Positions 35,375-44,447 are shown, counted from the first letter of the stretch. The stretch is 64,000 nucleotides of DNA from Spirochaetaceae bacterium (GCA_025356015.1 JANXYO010000021.1:1-64000), one strand, 5' to 3'. Notes: generated by a model from the sequence alone, not told the origin. A program made the numbers and translations.

Positions 35375-35938
35375 ATGAGCGAAGCCCGGACAGCGAGCAC
35401 TGCCGAAGGCCTGAGCGTGGCCGATGCGGGCCTGGACCGCGCAATAAGAATGCGGGTGAACGGCTCGTGGCATGAGTTCGGTCCCGCCTCGGGCATCGGC
35501 GGCTCGATGACCCTCGCCTGGCTCCTGCGCGAGAAGCTCGGCCTCACGGGCCTCAAGGTCTCCTGCGACGAGGGGGCCTGCGGGGCCTGCACCGTCCTTC
35601 GCGACGGAAAGGCCGTCCTCTCCTGCATGATCCTCGCGGTCGAGGCCGACGGGCACGAGTTCCCCACCATCGAGGGCCTCCCCGCCGACGACCCCGTCGT
35701 CGAGGCCTTCGCAGAGCAGTGCGAGAGCGGCCACGGCACCGCCTTGCAGTGCGGCTACTGCACGCCCGGCTTCGTCCTGACCGCGCGCGCCTTCCTCAAC
35801 GAGAACCCGAGCCCCAGCCTCGCCGAGATCAAGGAGGCCCTCTCCGGCAACATCTGCCGCTGCGGCTGCTACCAGGCTATCGCCCAGGCCGTCCTCAAGG
35901 CCGCCGCCAAGATCGCCCTGCGCGGGAGGAAGGCATGA
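35375..35938 (+). CDS. molybdenum hydroxylase, [2Fe-2S] subunit
   Basis: 187 residues from the ATG at 35375 with AGGAGGG upstream. Plant-type ferredoxin cluster CDEGACGACTV with a later Cys (LSCM), then the second all-helical cluster domain CGYCTPGFVLTARAFL and NICRCGCYQ. This is the small electron-transfer subunit of xanthine dehydrogenase-type enzymes. Its stop overlaps the next ATG (ATGA). The ~20-residue N-terminal extension before the beta domain is unusual. Confidence 0.95.
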   Translation: MSEARTASTAEGLSVADAGLDRAIRMRVNGSWHEFGPASGIGGSMTLAWLLREKLGLTGLKVSCDEGACGACTVLRDGKAVLSCMILAVEADGHEFPTIEGLPADDPVVEAFAEQCESGHGTALQCGYCTPGFVLTARAFLNENPSPSLAEIKEALSGNICRCGCYQAIAQAVLKAAAKIALRGRKA

Positions 35939-38352
35939 GCAAGCCCTTCGAGCCCCGGGTCGAGCGCGCCTTTATCGGCAAGTACAGACCCAAGATCGAC
36001 GGAAAGGAAAAGGCCTCGGGCAAGGCGGTCTACGCCGACGACCTCTCCATCGCCAGCCGCATCCCCGGCCTCCTCTACGCGAAGGTCATGCGCAGCCCCC
36101 ACGCCCACGCGCGCATCAAGAGCCTCGACATCGGCGAGGCCCTCGCCTACCCCGGGGTCGTCGACATCCTTAGGTACTGCGACGAGGATGTCGCCTCCCT
36201 CGCGCCAACAAACGCGGGCTGGACCGACGGGGTGGATACGGTCTCCTACCGCAAGATGATGTGGGGTAGCTTCCGCGACCGCAGGGTGCTCGGAGACCAC
36301 GCCTGCTGGGTGGGGGACGAGGTCGGTGTCGCCATCGCGGCCGAGACCGAGCTCGCGGCCGAGGAGGCCATGCGGCTCGTGAAGGTCGAATGGGAGGTCC
36401 TGCCCTTCGTCCTCGATCCCCTCGAGGCCATGCGCCCTGGAGCCCCCCTGGTCCACCCCGAGATCTCCAAGGACAACGTCTTCCCCGCCGACCCCTTCGG
36501 GGGCGAGGAGGTCTTTGTCGACAAGGGCCGGGTCGAGGATGGCTTCGCCGAGGCCGAAGTAACGATTGAGGCGAAGTCGGTCTACCACAACGCGACCCAG
36601 AGCTCGCTTGACAACTGGTGCTGCGTCGTCGACTGGAAGGAGGATCAGGTCTCGGTCTGGTCCAACTCCTACGCCGTCGACCAGACGCGGATGCACGTCA
36701 GCCAGATGCTCGGCCTGCCCCTGCACCGTGTGCGCGCTGTGAGCCCCTACGTGGGCGGACAGTTCGGCAGGGGGGACACTGGCGACCAGCCCTTCTTCCT
36801 TTTCACGGCCCTCCTTTCGAGGCGCACGGGCAGGCCGGTCAAGTTCAAGCACACGAGGCGGGAGAGCTTCCACGACTCTCGCCAGCCCGCCATCTACTTC
36901 GCCAAGGCCGGAGCCACGCGGGACGGGAGGATCACGGCCATGCACTTCAGGTCGATCGGCAACGCCGGGGCCTACGCAGACCACACGATGTTCGCCCTGA
37001 AGTACGCGCCCAAGGAGATCACCGAGGTAGCCCTCGCCCACATCCCCAACGTGAGGTTCGAGTCAAAGGGAGTCTACACCAACAAGCTCCCCGCCTGCAT
37101 GATGCGGGGTGTGGGCAACTCCCAGTTCAACATCATCTTCGGCCACGTCGTCGACATGCTCGCCGAGAAGCTCAGGCTCGACCCCATCGACCTGTGCATC
37201 CGCAACTTCGGCCACGAGTGGGAGAGCCTGCCCGACAGGAGCCTCGAGAAGGTCCTCGCCGAAGGATCAGATCGCATCGGCTGGAAGGAGAAGCGCCACG
37301 CCCCCGGCTCGGGAGAGCTGCACGAAATGACCAGGCGCCGTGGCGTCGGCTTCTCCTGCCATCCCGCCTGGCACGCCGAGTGGCAGGAGACGAGACGGGG
37401 CAAGGTCCAGGTGGCGATCACCCTCAATCCCGACTTAAGCGTCCTCCTCTCGGCCCCGAGCGTCGAGACAGGCAACGGCTCGAACACCTGCAATGTCCTC
37501 GGCTGCGCCGAGGCCTTGGGCTTCCTCGGCATCTCGCCCTCCGACATACGCTGGGCCTCGACCGTGGACACGAACGCAGGCCTCAAGGACTGCGTCCAGA
37601 CAGACAGCGCCGTCTCATACCTGCAGTCCGAGGTGATGGCCATGGCCGCCCTCGAGCTCAAGGCCAAGTTGCGCGATCTCGCTGCCGTCGAGCTCGCTGT
37701 CCCCCCCGGCGAGGTCGAGATAGCAGCTGGCATCGCCTTCCCGGCCGGGAGCCCGGAGCGCGGCCTCGCCGTGAAGGAGATCCTCCTGCGCGGCGACCTC
37801 GCCCCCATCACCGTCCACATGAGCAGGGCACCCCTTGCCACCAAGACGGGCGTTCCCTTCATCGCCAACTTCGCCGAGGTCGAGGTCGACGAGTCCACGG
37901 GCAGGGTCGAGATCCTGAAGCTCGTCGTCGTCAACGACTGCGGCACCGTGATGTACGCCTCGGGGGCCGAGGCCCAGCAGATCGGCGGCCAGTGCATCGC
38001 CGTCGGCGAGACTTTGAGCGAGGAGATCATCTACGACCAGGCCACGGGAGTCCCCTTGAACTTCAACTGGCTCGACTACCGCATCCCCACGATGGCCGAC
38101 ATGCCCGAGATCGAGCCTGTCCTCCTCGAGGTCTGGAAGGGCGGGGGCGAGTACGGGGCCTGCGGCATCGGCGAGGGCACCCTCACCTGCACGCCGAGGG
38201 CCATCCTCAACGCGATCTACAACGCCATCGGCACAAGGATAGACGAGATTCCGGTCACGCCCGAGAAGGTGCTGCGAGCTCTTGCCGAGCGCGGCGCCAC
38301 AGCCGCGGCCACGGCCGCGGGCGGCGGGCCCGGCGCGGGGGTGGCGCCATGA
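35935..38352 (+). CDS. molybdenum hydroxylase, molybdopterin-binding catalytic subunit
   Basis: 805 residues of the xanthine dehydrogenase/aldehyde oxidase large-subunit family. N-terminal a/b hammerhead domain (GKEKASGKAVYADDL, RSPHAHARIKSLD), then cofactor loops YVGGQFGRGD, CMMRGVGNSQ, QTDSAV, and the catalytic-Glu loop GACGIGEGTLTCTPRA near the C-terminus. It hydroxylates an aromatic heterocycle or aldehyde with water as oxygen donor. Substrate not predictable from sequence; a nearby ygeY-type gene suggests a member of the selenium-linked purine-type group. Overlaps both neighbours by ATGA. Confidence 0.93.
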   Translation: MSKPFEPRVERAFIGKYRPKIDGKEKASGKAVYADDLSIASRIPGLLYAKVMRSPHAHARIKSLDIGEALAYPGVVDILRYCDEDVASLAPTNAGWTDGVDTVSYRKMMWGSFRDRRVLGDHACWVGDEVGVAIAAETELAAEEAMRLVKVEWEVLPFVLDPLEAMRPGAPLVHPEISKDNVFPADPFGGEEVFVDKGRVEDGFAEAEVTIEAKSVYHNATQSSLDNWCCVVDWKEDQVSVWSNSYAVDQTRMHVSQMLGLPLHRVRAVSPYVGGQFGRGDTGDQPFFLFTALLSRRTGRPVKFKHTRRESFHDSRQPAIYFAKAGATRDGRITAMHFRSIGNAGAYADHTMFALKYAPKEITEVALAHIPNVRFESKGVYTNKLPACMMRGVGNSQFNIIFGHVVDMLAEKLRLDPIDLCIRNFGHEWESLPDRSLEKVLAEGSDRIGWKEKRHAPGSGELHEMTRRRGVGFSCHPAWHAEWQETRRGKVQVAITLNPDLSVLLSAPSVETGNGSNTCNVLGCAEALGFLGISPSDIRWASTVDTNAGLKDCVQTDSAVSYLQSEVMAMAALELKAKLRDLAAVELAVPPGEVEIAAGIAFPAGSPERGLAVKEILLRGDLAPITVHMSRAPLATKTGVPFIANFAEVEVDESTGRVEILKLVVVNDCGTVMYASGAEAQQIGGQCIAVGETLSEEIIYDQATGVPLNFNWLDYRIPTMADMPEIEPVLLEVWKGGGEYGACGIGEGTLTCTPRAILNAIYNAIGTRIDEIPVTPEKVLRALAERGATAAATAAGGGPGAGVAP

Positions 38353-40757
38353 TCAGCCCACGCTTTACCCACATCAGGGCCAGGACCCGGGGCGAGGCCC
38401 TCGCCGCCGCCACGAAATCCAGCCACGCCTGCTTTGTCGCGGGCGGCACCGACCTCCTCGGCATCCTAAAGGACAGGGTCCACGGCAGCAGGGGGAGCGA
38501 GCTCCTCGTCGACCTCAAGACCATATCCGGCCTCTCCTTCGTCCGCGAGGAGGGAGGCCGCCTCACCCTCGGCGCCCTCACGAGCATAGCCGAAATCGCC
38601 GCAAGCCAGACAGTCCGCGAGGGCTGGCCACTCCTCGCCAGGGCCGCGGCCTCGGTCGCCTCGCCCCAGCTGCGCAACATGGGGACCCTGGGTGGCAACA
38701 TCTGCCAGGAGCCCCGCTGCTGGTACTACCGCTACCCCGACGACCGCTTCCACTGTCTTCGCAAGGGAGGCCGCGAGTGCGCCGCCCTCCTGGGCGAGAA
38801 CCGCTTCCACTCGGTGTTCGGCTCGGCGAGGGTGGGACTGCCCTCCTGCTCCGACGAATGCCCCGGCGGGGTCTCGATACCGAGCTACATGGCCGAGATA
38901 CGCTCGGGGGACCTGGCTGCCGCGGCGCGCATCCTCCTTCGCAACAACCCCATGCCCGCGGTCACCGGCAGGGTCTGCCCCCACTACTGCGAGCAGGCCT
39001 GCAACCGCAATCAGCTCGACGACTCGGTATCGATCCGCGCCGTCGAGCGGAGCATGGGCGACTTCGTCCTCGAGAACGCCACCGCCCTCTACGAGATGAC
39101 GGCCCCTTCCTCGGGGAAGAGGGTCGCCGTGGTGGGTTCGGGTCCCGCTGGCCTCGCCGCGGCCTTCTACCTTCGGCGCGCCGGCCACGAGGTGAGGGTC
39201 TTCGACCGGATGAGGGAGGCCGGAGGCATGCTCAGGTACTCGATACCAGCCTACCGCCTGCCATCATCGGTATTGAATTCGCTCATAGCGTCCTACGAGG
39301 GGGCCGGCGTCGTCTTCGAGCTCGCCTCCGATGTTGGCAGTGCCCAGCTGCCCCTCGAGGCCCTGCGCAAGGGACACGACGCCGTCTTCCTCGCGAGCGG
39401 GGCCTGGGAGCAGAAGACTGTCGAAATCGAGGGCTCGGAGCTCCTCGAGTCGGGCATCGACTTCCTGGAGCGGATCCGCGAGGGGGCCAGGGAGCCCGCA
39501 GGGGAGAATGTCCTCGTCATCGGCGGGGGCAATGTCGCCGTCGATGTCGCCATCTCGGCGATGAGGCTCGGCGCCCGCACCGTGACCATGGCCTGCCTCG
39601 AGAGCAGGTCGGAGATGCCGGCCTTCCCCGAGGAGCTCGAGCAGGCCCTGCGCGAGGGGGTGAGGCTCCTTCCCTCCTGGGGCCCCAAACGCCTCGTATC
39701 CTCGCTCTCGGGGCTCGAGGGCATGGAGCTTGTCGCCTGCGGCTCGGTCTTCGACTCAAAGGGCCGCTTCGCCCCCGTCTTCGACGAGGCAAGGCCGATG
39801 CGCGTGGCCGCCGACAGGGTCATCCTCGCCATAGGCCAGGCCCCCGAACTCGGCTACCTCGGCGGCGCCCTAGAGCCCCAGCGAGGCAGGATAGTGGCCG
39901 ACCCAGCGACTCAAGCGACATCGGAGCCGGGCCTCTTCGCCGGCGGAGACGCCACCACGGGCCCAGCCTCGGTCGTCGCCGCGATCGCCGCGGGCAGGAG
40001 GGCGGCCGAGGCCATCGACGCATCGCTCGGCGGCCCCCTCGCCGGACGCCCCGTCTCAGGCCTGGCGACGAGCTCGGTGAGGCCGGTGCGGGCCGAGTCA
40101 ATCCAAAACCAGGAGAGGCAGGCCGCCACCGAGATCCCGGTCTCGATGCGGGGCCTAGACGCAGAGGACCTCGTGGGCCTCGACGCGAGGGCGGTCGCCG
40201 CCGAGGCGGGGCGCTGCATGGACTGCGGCTGCGTGGCCGTCAACGCCTCCGACCTCGCTCCCGCCCTCCTGGCCCTCGGGGCCTCGATCCAGACCGACAG
40301 ACGCCTCATAGCCGCCGAGGACTTCTTCGCTGTAAAGCCGCGAGGCACCACGGTCCTCGAGGATGGCGAACTCGTCACCGAGCTCAAGGTCCCGGCCCAG
40401 GGCGAAGGGGCCATCTCGGCCTACCGCAAGTTCAGGTTGAGGAACTCGATCGACTTCCCCATAGTCAGCCTGGCATCGCTCATCGTGCTCAAAGGAGGGA
40501 GGATAGAGTCGGCGCGCATTGCCTTCGGCGCGGTCTCGCCCCTGCCCCTGCGGGCCCGAGGGCTCGAGCGCTTCCTCCTTGGCAGGGCGCCCGACGCCGA
40601 GACCGCCGAGGCGGCGGCGGACATGGCGGCGCGCGGGGCCTTCCCCCTCGAGAGGAACGCCTACAAGCTTCAGATCCTTAAGGGCCTCGTGAAGAAGACG
40701 ATCCTGGAGCTTGAGACGGGCGAGAATGCGAAGGCAACCACGGAGGCACAAAGCTAG
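38349..40757 (+). CDS. FAD subunit of molybdenum hydroxylase with an inserted GltD/YgfK-like oxidoreductase module
   Basis: 802 residues. Residues 1-158 are the N-terminal FAD-binding half (FVAGGTDLL, LGGNICQEPRCWYY, GENRFHSVFG). Residues ~165-628 are a complete GltD-like module: iron-sulfur Cys segments CSDECPGG and CPHYCEQAC (167-218), FAD fold VVGSGPAGLAAAFYL (261-275), NAD(P)H fold VLVIGGGNVAVDVA (388-401), second FAD segment GLFAGGDATTGPASVVAAI (528-546), C-terminal CMDCG (623-627). From residue 628 the first domain resumes (CVAVNASDLAPALLALGAS) through its C-terminal domain (FRLRNSIDFPIVSLA). The insert sits at the FG/C loop of the flavin domain. In E. coli the matching parts are separate proteins (YgfK and YgfM). 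Confidence 0.92.
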   Translation: MISPRFTHIRARTRGEALAAATKSSHACFVAGGTDLLGILKDRVHGSRGSELLVDLKTISGLSFVREEGGRLTLGALTSIAEIAASQTVREGWPLLARAAASVASPQLRNMGTLGGNICQEPRCWYYRYPDDRFHCLRKGGRECAALLGENRFHSVFGSARVGLPSCSDECPGGVSIPSYMAEIRSGDLAAAARILLRNNPMPAVTGRVCPHYCEQACNRNQLDDSVSIRAVERSMGDFVLENATALYEMTAPSSGKRVAVVGSGPAGLAAAFYLRRAGHEVRVFDRMREAGGMLRYSIPAYRLPSSVLNSLIASYEGAGVVFELASDVGSAQLPLEALRKGHDAVFLASGAWEQKTVEIEGSELLESGIDFLERIREGAREPAGENVLVIGGGNVAVDVAISAMRLGARTVTMACLESRSEMPAFPEELEQALREGVRLLPSWGPKRLVSSLSGLEGMELVACGSVFDSKGRFAPVFDEARPMRVAADRVILAIGQAPELGYLGGALEPQRGRIVADPATQATSEPGLFAGGDATTGPASVVAAIAAGRRAAEAIDASLGGPLAGRPVSGLATSSVRPVRAESIQNQERQAATEIPVSMRGLDAEDLVGLDARAVAAEAGRCMDCGCVAVNASDLAPALLALGASIQTDRRLIAAEDFFAVKPRGTTVLEDGELVTELKVPAQGEGAISAYRKFRLRNSIDFPIVSLASLIVLKGGRIESARIAFGAVSPLPLRARGLERFLLGRAPDAETAEAAADMAARGAFPLERNAYKLQILKGLVKKTILELETGENAKATTEAQS

Positions 40758-40789
40758 GCAGGGAGAGCCCGTGGTTGCCTTAGCCATCC

Positions 40790-41962
40790 TCAAAACCGCG
40801 CGGCGAGGGCGGTGTAGAACTCGAGGGCCTTCACTATCTGCTCGACAGGGCAGTGCTCGTCGACGCAGTGGGCCTGTTTCGAGTCACCGGGGCCAAAGCC
40901 TATGGTGGGGATGCCGAGCCTCGCGCTGGCGACCCCGTTGGTGCTGAAGTCCCATTTCGAGAGCCTGGCCTTCCCGGGAAAGAGCTCCTCCCAGACGCCT
41001 ATGGAGGCGAGGCCGAGGGGAGATGATGCCTCGAGCTCCCAGGCGGGCAGGAAGGACTCGAGGACCACGGTCCTGTCGGTCCAGCTCTTGCCCACGACCC
41101 TGTGGACCTCCCACTTCGCCGGAGTGCCGGCGACGATGCCGTCCATCTCCCTTGCGATGGCAGCCTCGTCCTGGCCCTTGACGAGCCTCCGGTCGACATA
41201 GGCGGTGCAGGACGCGGGTATCGCGTTGAGCGATGCCGTTTCGCATGAGATGCTGGTGAGGGCGATCGAGCCCCCCTCACCATGGCCCTCCATGAGGCGC
41301 AGGCCCAGCTCCTCGATCCGAGCGATCACCGCTTTCATCCTGTACACGGGGTTGTCGCCCTTCTCGGGGGCGCTGCCGTGGGCGGAGCCGCCGGGCATGT
41401 CGATGCGCAGCAGGGCCCTGCCCTTCTGGCCAAGGGAGACCGTGCAGTCGCTCGGCTCGCAGATGACCACTGCCTCGGGCCGGAGGCCCCCCTCGCCGAG
41501 CTCGTGGACGAGGGACTCTCCGTCGTAGTCCTCCTCCATCACCGAGGTCGAGACCAGGACTGTCCTGCCCGCGAGGAGGCCGAGGCGCTTTAGGGCCCGG
41601 CCTGCGTAGACACTCGCCGCCACAGCGCTCTTCATGTCGACCGAGCCGCGGCCATAGAGCCTGCCCTCGACGATGTGGCCGCCGAAGGGATCATGGGTCC
41701 AGCGCGGGGCGTCGGTCACGCCCACGGTGTCGACATGGGAATCAAAGAGGATGGTCCTCGCGCCCGAGCCGACGCGGCCGACCAGGTTTCCCATCGCATC
41801 GATGCCGACCTCATCGTAGCCAAGCGCCTCCATCTCGGCCTTGATGCGCCTGACGATGGCCTCCTCGCCGCCGGTGAAGCTCTTGATGCGCACAAGGTCG
41901 GAGGCGAAACGCAGCATCCCCTCGCTAAGCTCATGCGCGCAGCGCCTGATATCGTCCACCAT
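40790..41962 (-). CDS. ygeY: YgeY-type M20 peptidase/deacetylase
   Basis: 390 residues from the ATG at 41962 (GGAGGGGGGATTCAC upstream). M20 metal site: DSHVDTVG, GRGSVDMKS, VMEEDYDGES, CEPSD, and HCVDEH at the C-terminus, with a dimerisation lid (GRALLRIDMPGGSAHGSAPEKGDNPVYRM). The sequence resembles the YgeY selenium-metabolism hydrolase group, which is encoded with selenium-dependent molybdenum hydroxylases. It is convergent with such an operon here. Substrate unknown. A strong hairpin lies in its upstream leader. Confidence 0.85.
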   Translation of the reverse strand: MVDDIRRCAHELSEGMLRFASDLVRIKSFTGGEEAIVRRIKAEMEALGYDEVGIDAMGNLVGRVGSGARTILFDSHVDTVGVTDAPRWTHDPFGGHIVEGRLYGRGSVDMKSAVAASVYAGRALKRLGLLAGRTVLVSTSVMEEDYDGESLVHELGEGGLRPEAVVICEPSDCTVSLGQKGRALLRIDMPGGSAHGSAPEKGDNPVYRMKAVIARIEELGLRLMEGHGEGGSIALTSISCETASLNAIPASCTAYVDRRLVKGQDEAAIAREMDGIVAGTPAKWEVHRVVGKSWTDRTVVLESFLPAWELEASSPLGLASIGVWEELFPGKARLSKWDFSTNGVASARLGIPTIGFGPGDSKQAHCVDEHCPVEQIVKALEFYTALAARF

Positions 41963-41985
41963 GTGAATCCCCCCTCCCGAAAACA

Positions 41986-42016
41986 GGATACCGCGGCCCT
42001 CGGGGCGGCGGTATCC
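41986..42016 (-). terminator. hairpin between DUF2917 gene and ygeY (terminator or attenuator)
   Basis: GGATACCGC pairs perfectly with GCGGTATCC and an inner GCCC/GGGC pair adds to the stem. On the minus strand TGTTTTC follows. It lies 58 nt after the DUF2917 stop and 24 nt before the ygeY ATG, so it could end the first transcript or control the second. Confidence 0.6.
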
Positions 42017-42073
42017 ATGAGTCCGGGGGAATTGTAGTGGGGAGGCCCTCCACAAGGAAGGGCCAGGGAGTTT

Positions 42074-42355
42074 CTAGCGCACCTCGAAGACGAGGGCCTC
42101 GCCGTCCATCGCCTGGACGAGGGCCTGGTCGCCGGCCGTCTCGAGGGCGAGATCCTGGCCAGGCCCGAGGTCGTAGTCCTTGCCGTCATAGGAGACCCAG
42201 GCCCGGCCGGACACGACGCGGAGCTGGCGCTCCTTCCTCGGGACGGAGATCAGCTCCCCCGAAAGGAGAACGACGCGAAAGGCGTCCCTAAGCGACCTGT
42301 CCAACGACGAAATGGCGAAGTTCTCGAAGCTCAGGCTCATCTGAAGCTTGTTCAT
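42074..42355 (-). CDS. DUF2917 domain protein
   Basis: 93 residues from the ATG at 42355 with AGGAGG upstream. The pattern SGELISVPRKERQLRVVSGRAWVSYDGKDYDLGPGQDLALE is that of the small cupin-like DUF2917 family. These are often encoded divergently from LysR or AraC regulators; function unknown. Here it is divergent from an ArgP-type LysR gene across an AT-rich 120 bp, so it is a likely target of that regulator. Confidence 0.82.
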   Translation of the reverse strand: MNKLQMSLSFENFAISSLDRSLRDAFRVVLLSGELISVPRKERQLRVVSGRAWVSYDGKDYDLGPGQDLALETAGDQALVQAMDGEALVFEVR

Positions 42356-42475
42356 GGCCGCATCCTCCTTCTTCCTGGGCTCTCGCTGTCCCTGCTCGGG
42401 AGAAACATAGCAGAACCGCAAATATTAGTGAAATGAATAATTCTAATCCATCATGAATTGTGCTAATGTAACCCC

Positions 42476-43378
42476 ATGCTGGATTACCGTCTCATCGAGG
42501 CCTTCGCCGCAGTCATCGAGGAGGGCGGCTTCGAGCGCGCTGCCAACAAGCTTCATATCACCCAGTCTGCGGTCTCGCAGCGGATAAGGCAGCTCGAGGA
42601 CGAGGTGGGCAGGATCCTCGTCCTCCGGGAGAGCCCACCCCGGGCAACCGAGGCCGGGGAGCGCCTGATACGCCACTACCGCCAGGTGGCGAGCCTCGAG
42701 GGCGAGGCGATCGAGGAGCTCGGCATGAGCGGACGCTCGGGCTATCAGCACCTGCCAATCGCCGTCAACGCGGACTGCCTCTCAGTCTGGCTCCTCGAGG
42801 CGATCCTCCCCTACCTGCTCAAGACCGCCGTCACCCTTGAGATCATGGTCGACGACCAAGACAGGACCCTGCGCTTCCTGCGCTCGGGCGAGGCGGCTGG
42901 CTGCGTGAGCGCCCAGAAGATGGCGATCCAGGGCTTCACGACGACGCGGATCGGGATCCTGCGCTATCTCATGTGCGCCTCCCCCGGCTTTGCCGAGCGC
43001 TGGTTCCCAGGTGGCATCGACAGGGAGAGCGCGGGCAGGGCGCCCTGCATCCACTTCACCCGCTTCGACCAGCTCCAGTACAGGGGCCTCGAGCGCCTCT
43101 TCGGCGAGCCCAGGATCGAGCCCCCCGCCTTCTACATACCCTCGACCGAGAAATTCATCGGTGGCGCAGTCGCGGGCCTCGCCTATGCGATGATACCCCA
43201 GGTCCAGGCGGCCCCCCTCATAAATGCGGGCTCCCTGGTCGAGCTCGATCCTGGCGCAAGGCTCGAGACCACCCTCTGGTGGTACAGCTGGAACAGGCCC
43301 TCGGTCCTCTTGAAGGAGCTCAGCGAAGCCATCCTCAAGGAGGGGGCAAGGGTCCTGAGTTCTGCCGAGGGGGCCTAG
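42476..43378 (+). CDS. LysR-family regulator, ArgP/LysG type
   Basis: 300 residues. N-terminal winged helix LDYRLIEAFAAVIEEGGFERAANKLHITQSAVSQRIRQLEDEVG is the ArgP-type signature; the effector domain follows (HLPIAVNADCLSVWLLEAI). ArgP/LysG proteins usually sense lysine or arginine and control an amino-acid exporter; no exporter is near, so the target may be the divergent DUF2917 gene. A possible promoter TTCTAA-17-TAATGT lies close before the ATG. Confidence 0.9.
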   Translation: MLDYRLIEAFAAVIEEGGFERAANKLHITQSAVSQRIRQLEDEVGRILVLRESPPRATEAGERLIRHYRQVASLEGEAIEELGMSGRSGYQHLPIAVNADCLSVWLLEAILPYLLKTAVTLEIMVDDQDRTLRFLRSGEAAGCVSAQKMAIQGFTTTRIGILRYLMCASPGFAERWFPGGIDRESAGRAPCIHFTRFDQLQYRGLERLFGEPRIEPPAFYIPSTEKFIGGAVAGLAYAMIPQVQAAPLINAGSLVELDPGARLETTLWWYSWNRPSVLLKELSEAILKEGARVLSSAEGA

Positions 43379-43395
43379 CCGGCAGGCAGGGCACC

Positions 43396-43417
43396 CCACC
43401 AACAATCTTCGAGGCAC
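43396..43417 (+). promoter_or_regulatory. shared 22-bp upstream element, copy 1
   Basis: CCACCAACAATCTTCG followed by A and GGCAC. The same element with one change (T for A) lies upstream of the alpha-2-macroglobulin operon at 54937-54958. Here it ends 12 bp before the -35 box of the DUF6765 operon. Candidate activator site. Confidence 0.7.
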
Positions 43418-43429
43418 TTTAGGCCAGCC

Positions 43430-43458
43430 TTGTGGCGCCACCGCGGGCGCGGCATACT
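43430..43458 (+). promoter_or_regulatory. DUF6765 operon promoter, leaderless type
   Basis: TTGTGG (43430-43435), 17-bp spacer, CATACT (43453-43458), 8 nt before the ATG at 43467. Confidence 0.65.
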
Positions 43459-43466
43459 TCCTGTCG

Positions 43467-44447
43467 ATGAATGCCGAGTTCCACTACTACGCGGTCTGCT
43501 ACCTCTGCCTCAAGGCGGGCTTCGATGAGGAAGAGTCGAGGTCGATAGCCTTCTCCTCCCAGTACGTCGACAACGCGATCCACGAATACGAGGTCGACGA
43601 CGGGGGCTTCGATTACATCACCCAGGTCACCCAGAACTATGTGTTCTGGGACGAGACGACCTTGAGGCAGATCTACCTCCCCTTCCACTTCATCCCCGGA
43701 GAGGAGGAGCGCGCCGCGGCCGAGCGCCTCGACGGGAGGGCCACGAGGTGGACAGTCACCCCCGACTCACCCATCGTGAAGCAGCTCCTCGTCGCTGCCC
43801 TGCGCAGCTCGAACCCCTTCAGGATTGGCGTGGCCCTCCACTCCTACGCCGACTCCTGGGCCCACCAGCACTTCTCGGGCCGCATGGAGGAGGGCAATGT
43901 GGTCGACCCCGCCTCCCCCCTGCCCCCCGCCGGCCACCTCCAGGCCCTCCGCAATCCCGACGACGCGGGGGGGCGCTGGACCGACCCAAGGCTGAAGGAC
44001 GGCTATTCCTCGATCGTGAACAGCGAACGCTTCCTCGCGGCCGCCAGGAAGATCTACCGCTACCTCTGCACCTACAGGCGCAGGGCTTTCGCCGACGAGG
44101 AGCTTGTCCTGTCTTCCCTTGGCTCCCTCTGGTCGAAGGGCGGCGACATGCAGACCCGCCTTGCCGACTTCACCATCGAACTCGACGTGATGCCCTACGA
44201 GAGGCGCGAATGGCTCTCGCTCGCGGGCATCGACGACGAGACCTCCGAGGAGGGTCCCTTCGCCGGCTACGACAAGTTCCTGTGGCTTCGCAAAGAGCTC
44301 GCCCACCGAGCCGGCCTCGGCTCGGGCGCGCGCCGGGTGAACACCAAAGGCCGCTTCAGGAACTCGGCACTCCACCGCTGGAACGAGGCGGCCCGTGAGC
44401 ACCGCGCCCTCGCCCTCTCGATACTTTCTTCCCAGGGCCTCGCATGA
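43467..44447 (+). CDS. DUF6765-like protein
   Basis: 326 residues. The opening MNAEFHYYAVCYLCLKAGFDEEESRSIAFSSQYVDNA and the middle RIGVALHSYADSWAHQHFSG are the recognised segments of this uncharacterised family; the spaced His and Asp residues suggest a metal-binding helical fold like zinc phospholipase C. No signal peptide, so probably cytoplasmic. First gene of a three-gene operon with two lipoproteins; stop overlaps the next start (ATGA). Confidence 0.75.
   Translation: MNAEFHYYAVCYLCLKAGFDEEESRSIAFSSQYVDNAIHEYEVDDGGFDYITQVTQNYVFWDETTLRQIYLPFHFIPGEEERAAAERLDGRATRWTVTPDSPIVKQLLVAALRSSNPFRIGVALHSYADSWAHQHFSGRMEEGNVVDPASPLPPAGHLQALRNPDDAGGRWTDPRLKDGYSSIVNSERFLAAARKIYRYLCTYRRRAFADEELVLSSLGSLWSKGGDMQTRLADFTIELDVMPYERREWLSLAGIDDETSEEGPFAGYDKFLWLRKELAHRAGLGSGARRVNTKGRFRNSALHRWNEAAREHRALALSILSSQGLA

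Noticed and set aside
36618-40757. 1379-codon plus-strand open frame across the molybdenum hydroxylase genes
   Set aside because: It is the shadow of the real frames in GC-rich DNA: composition is Arg/Pro/Gly-rich with no domain, whereas the other frames encode well-known subunits with overlapping starts and stops.
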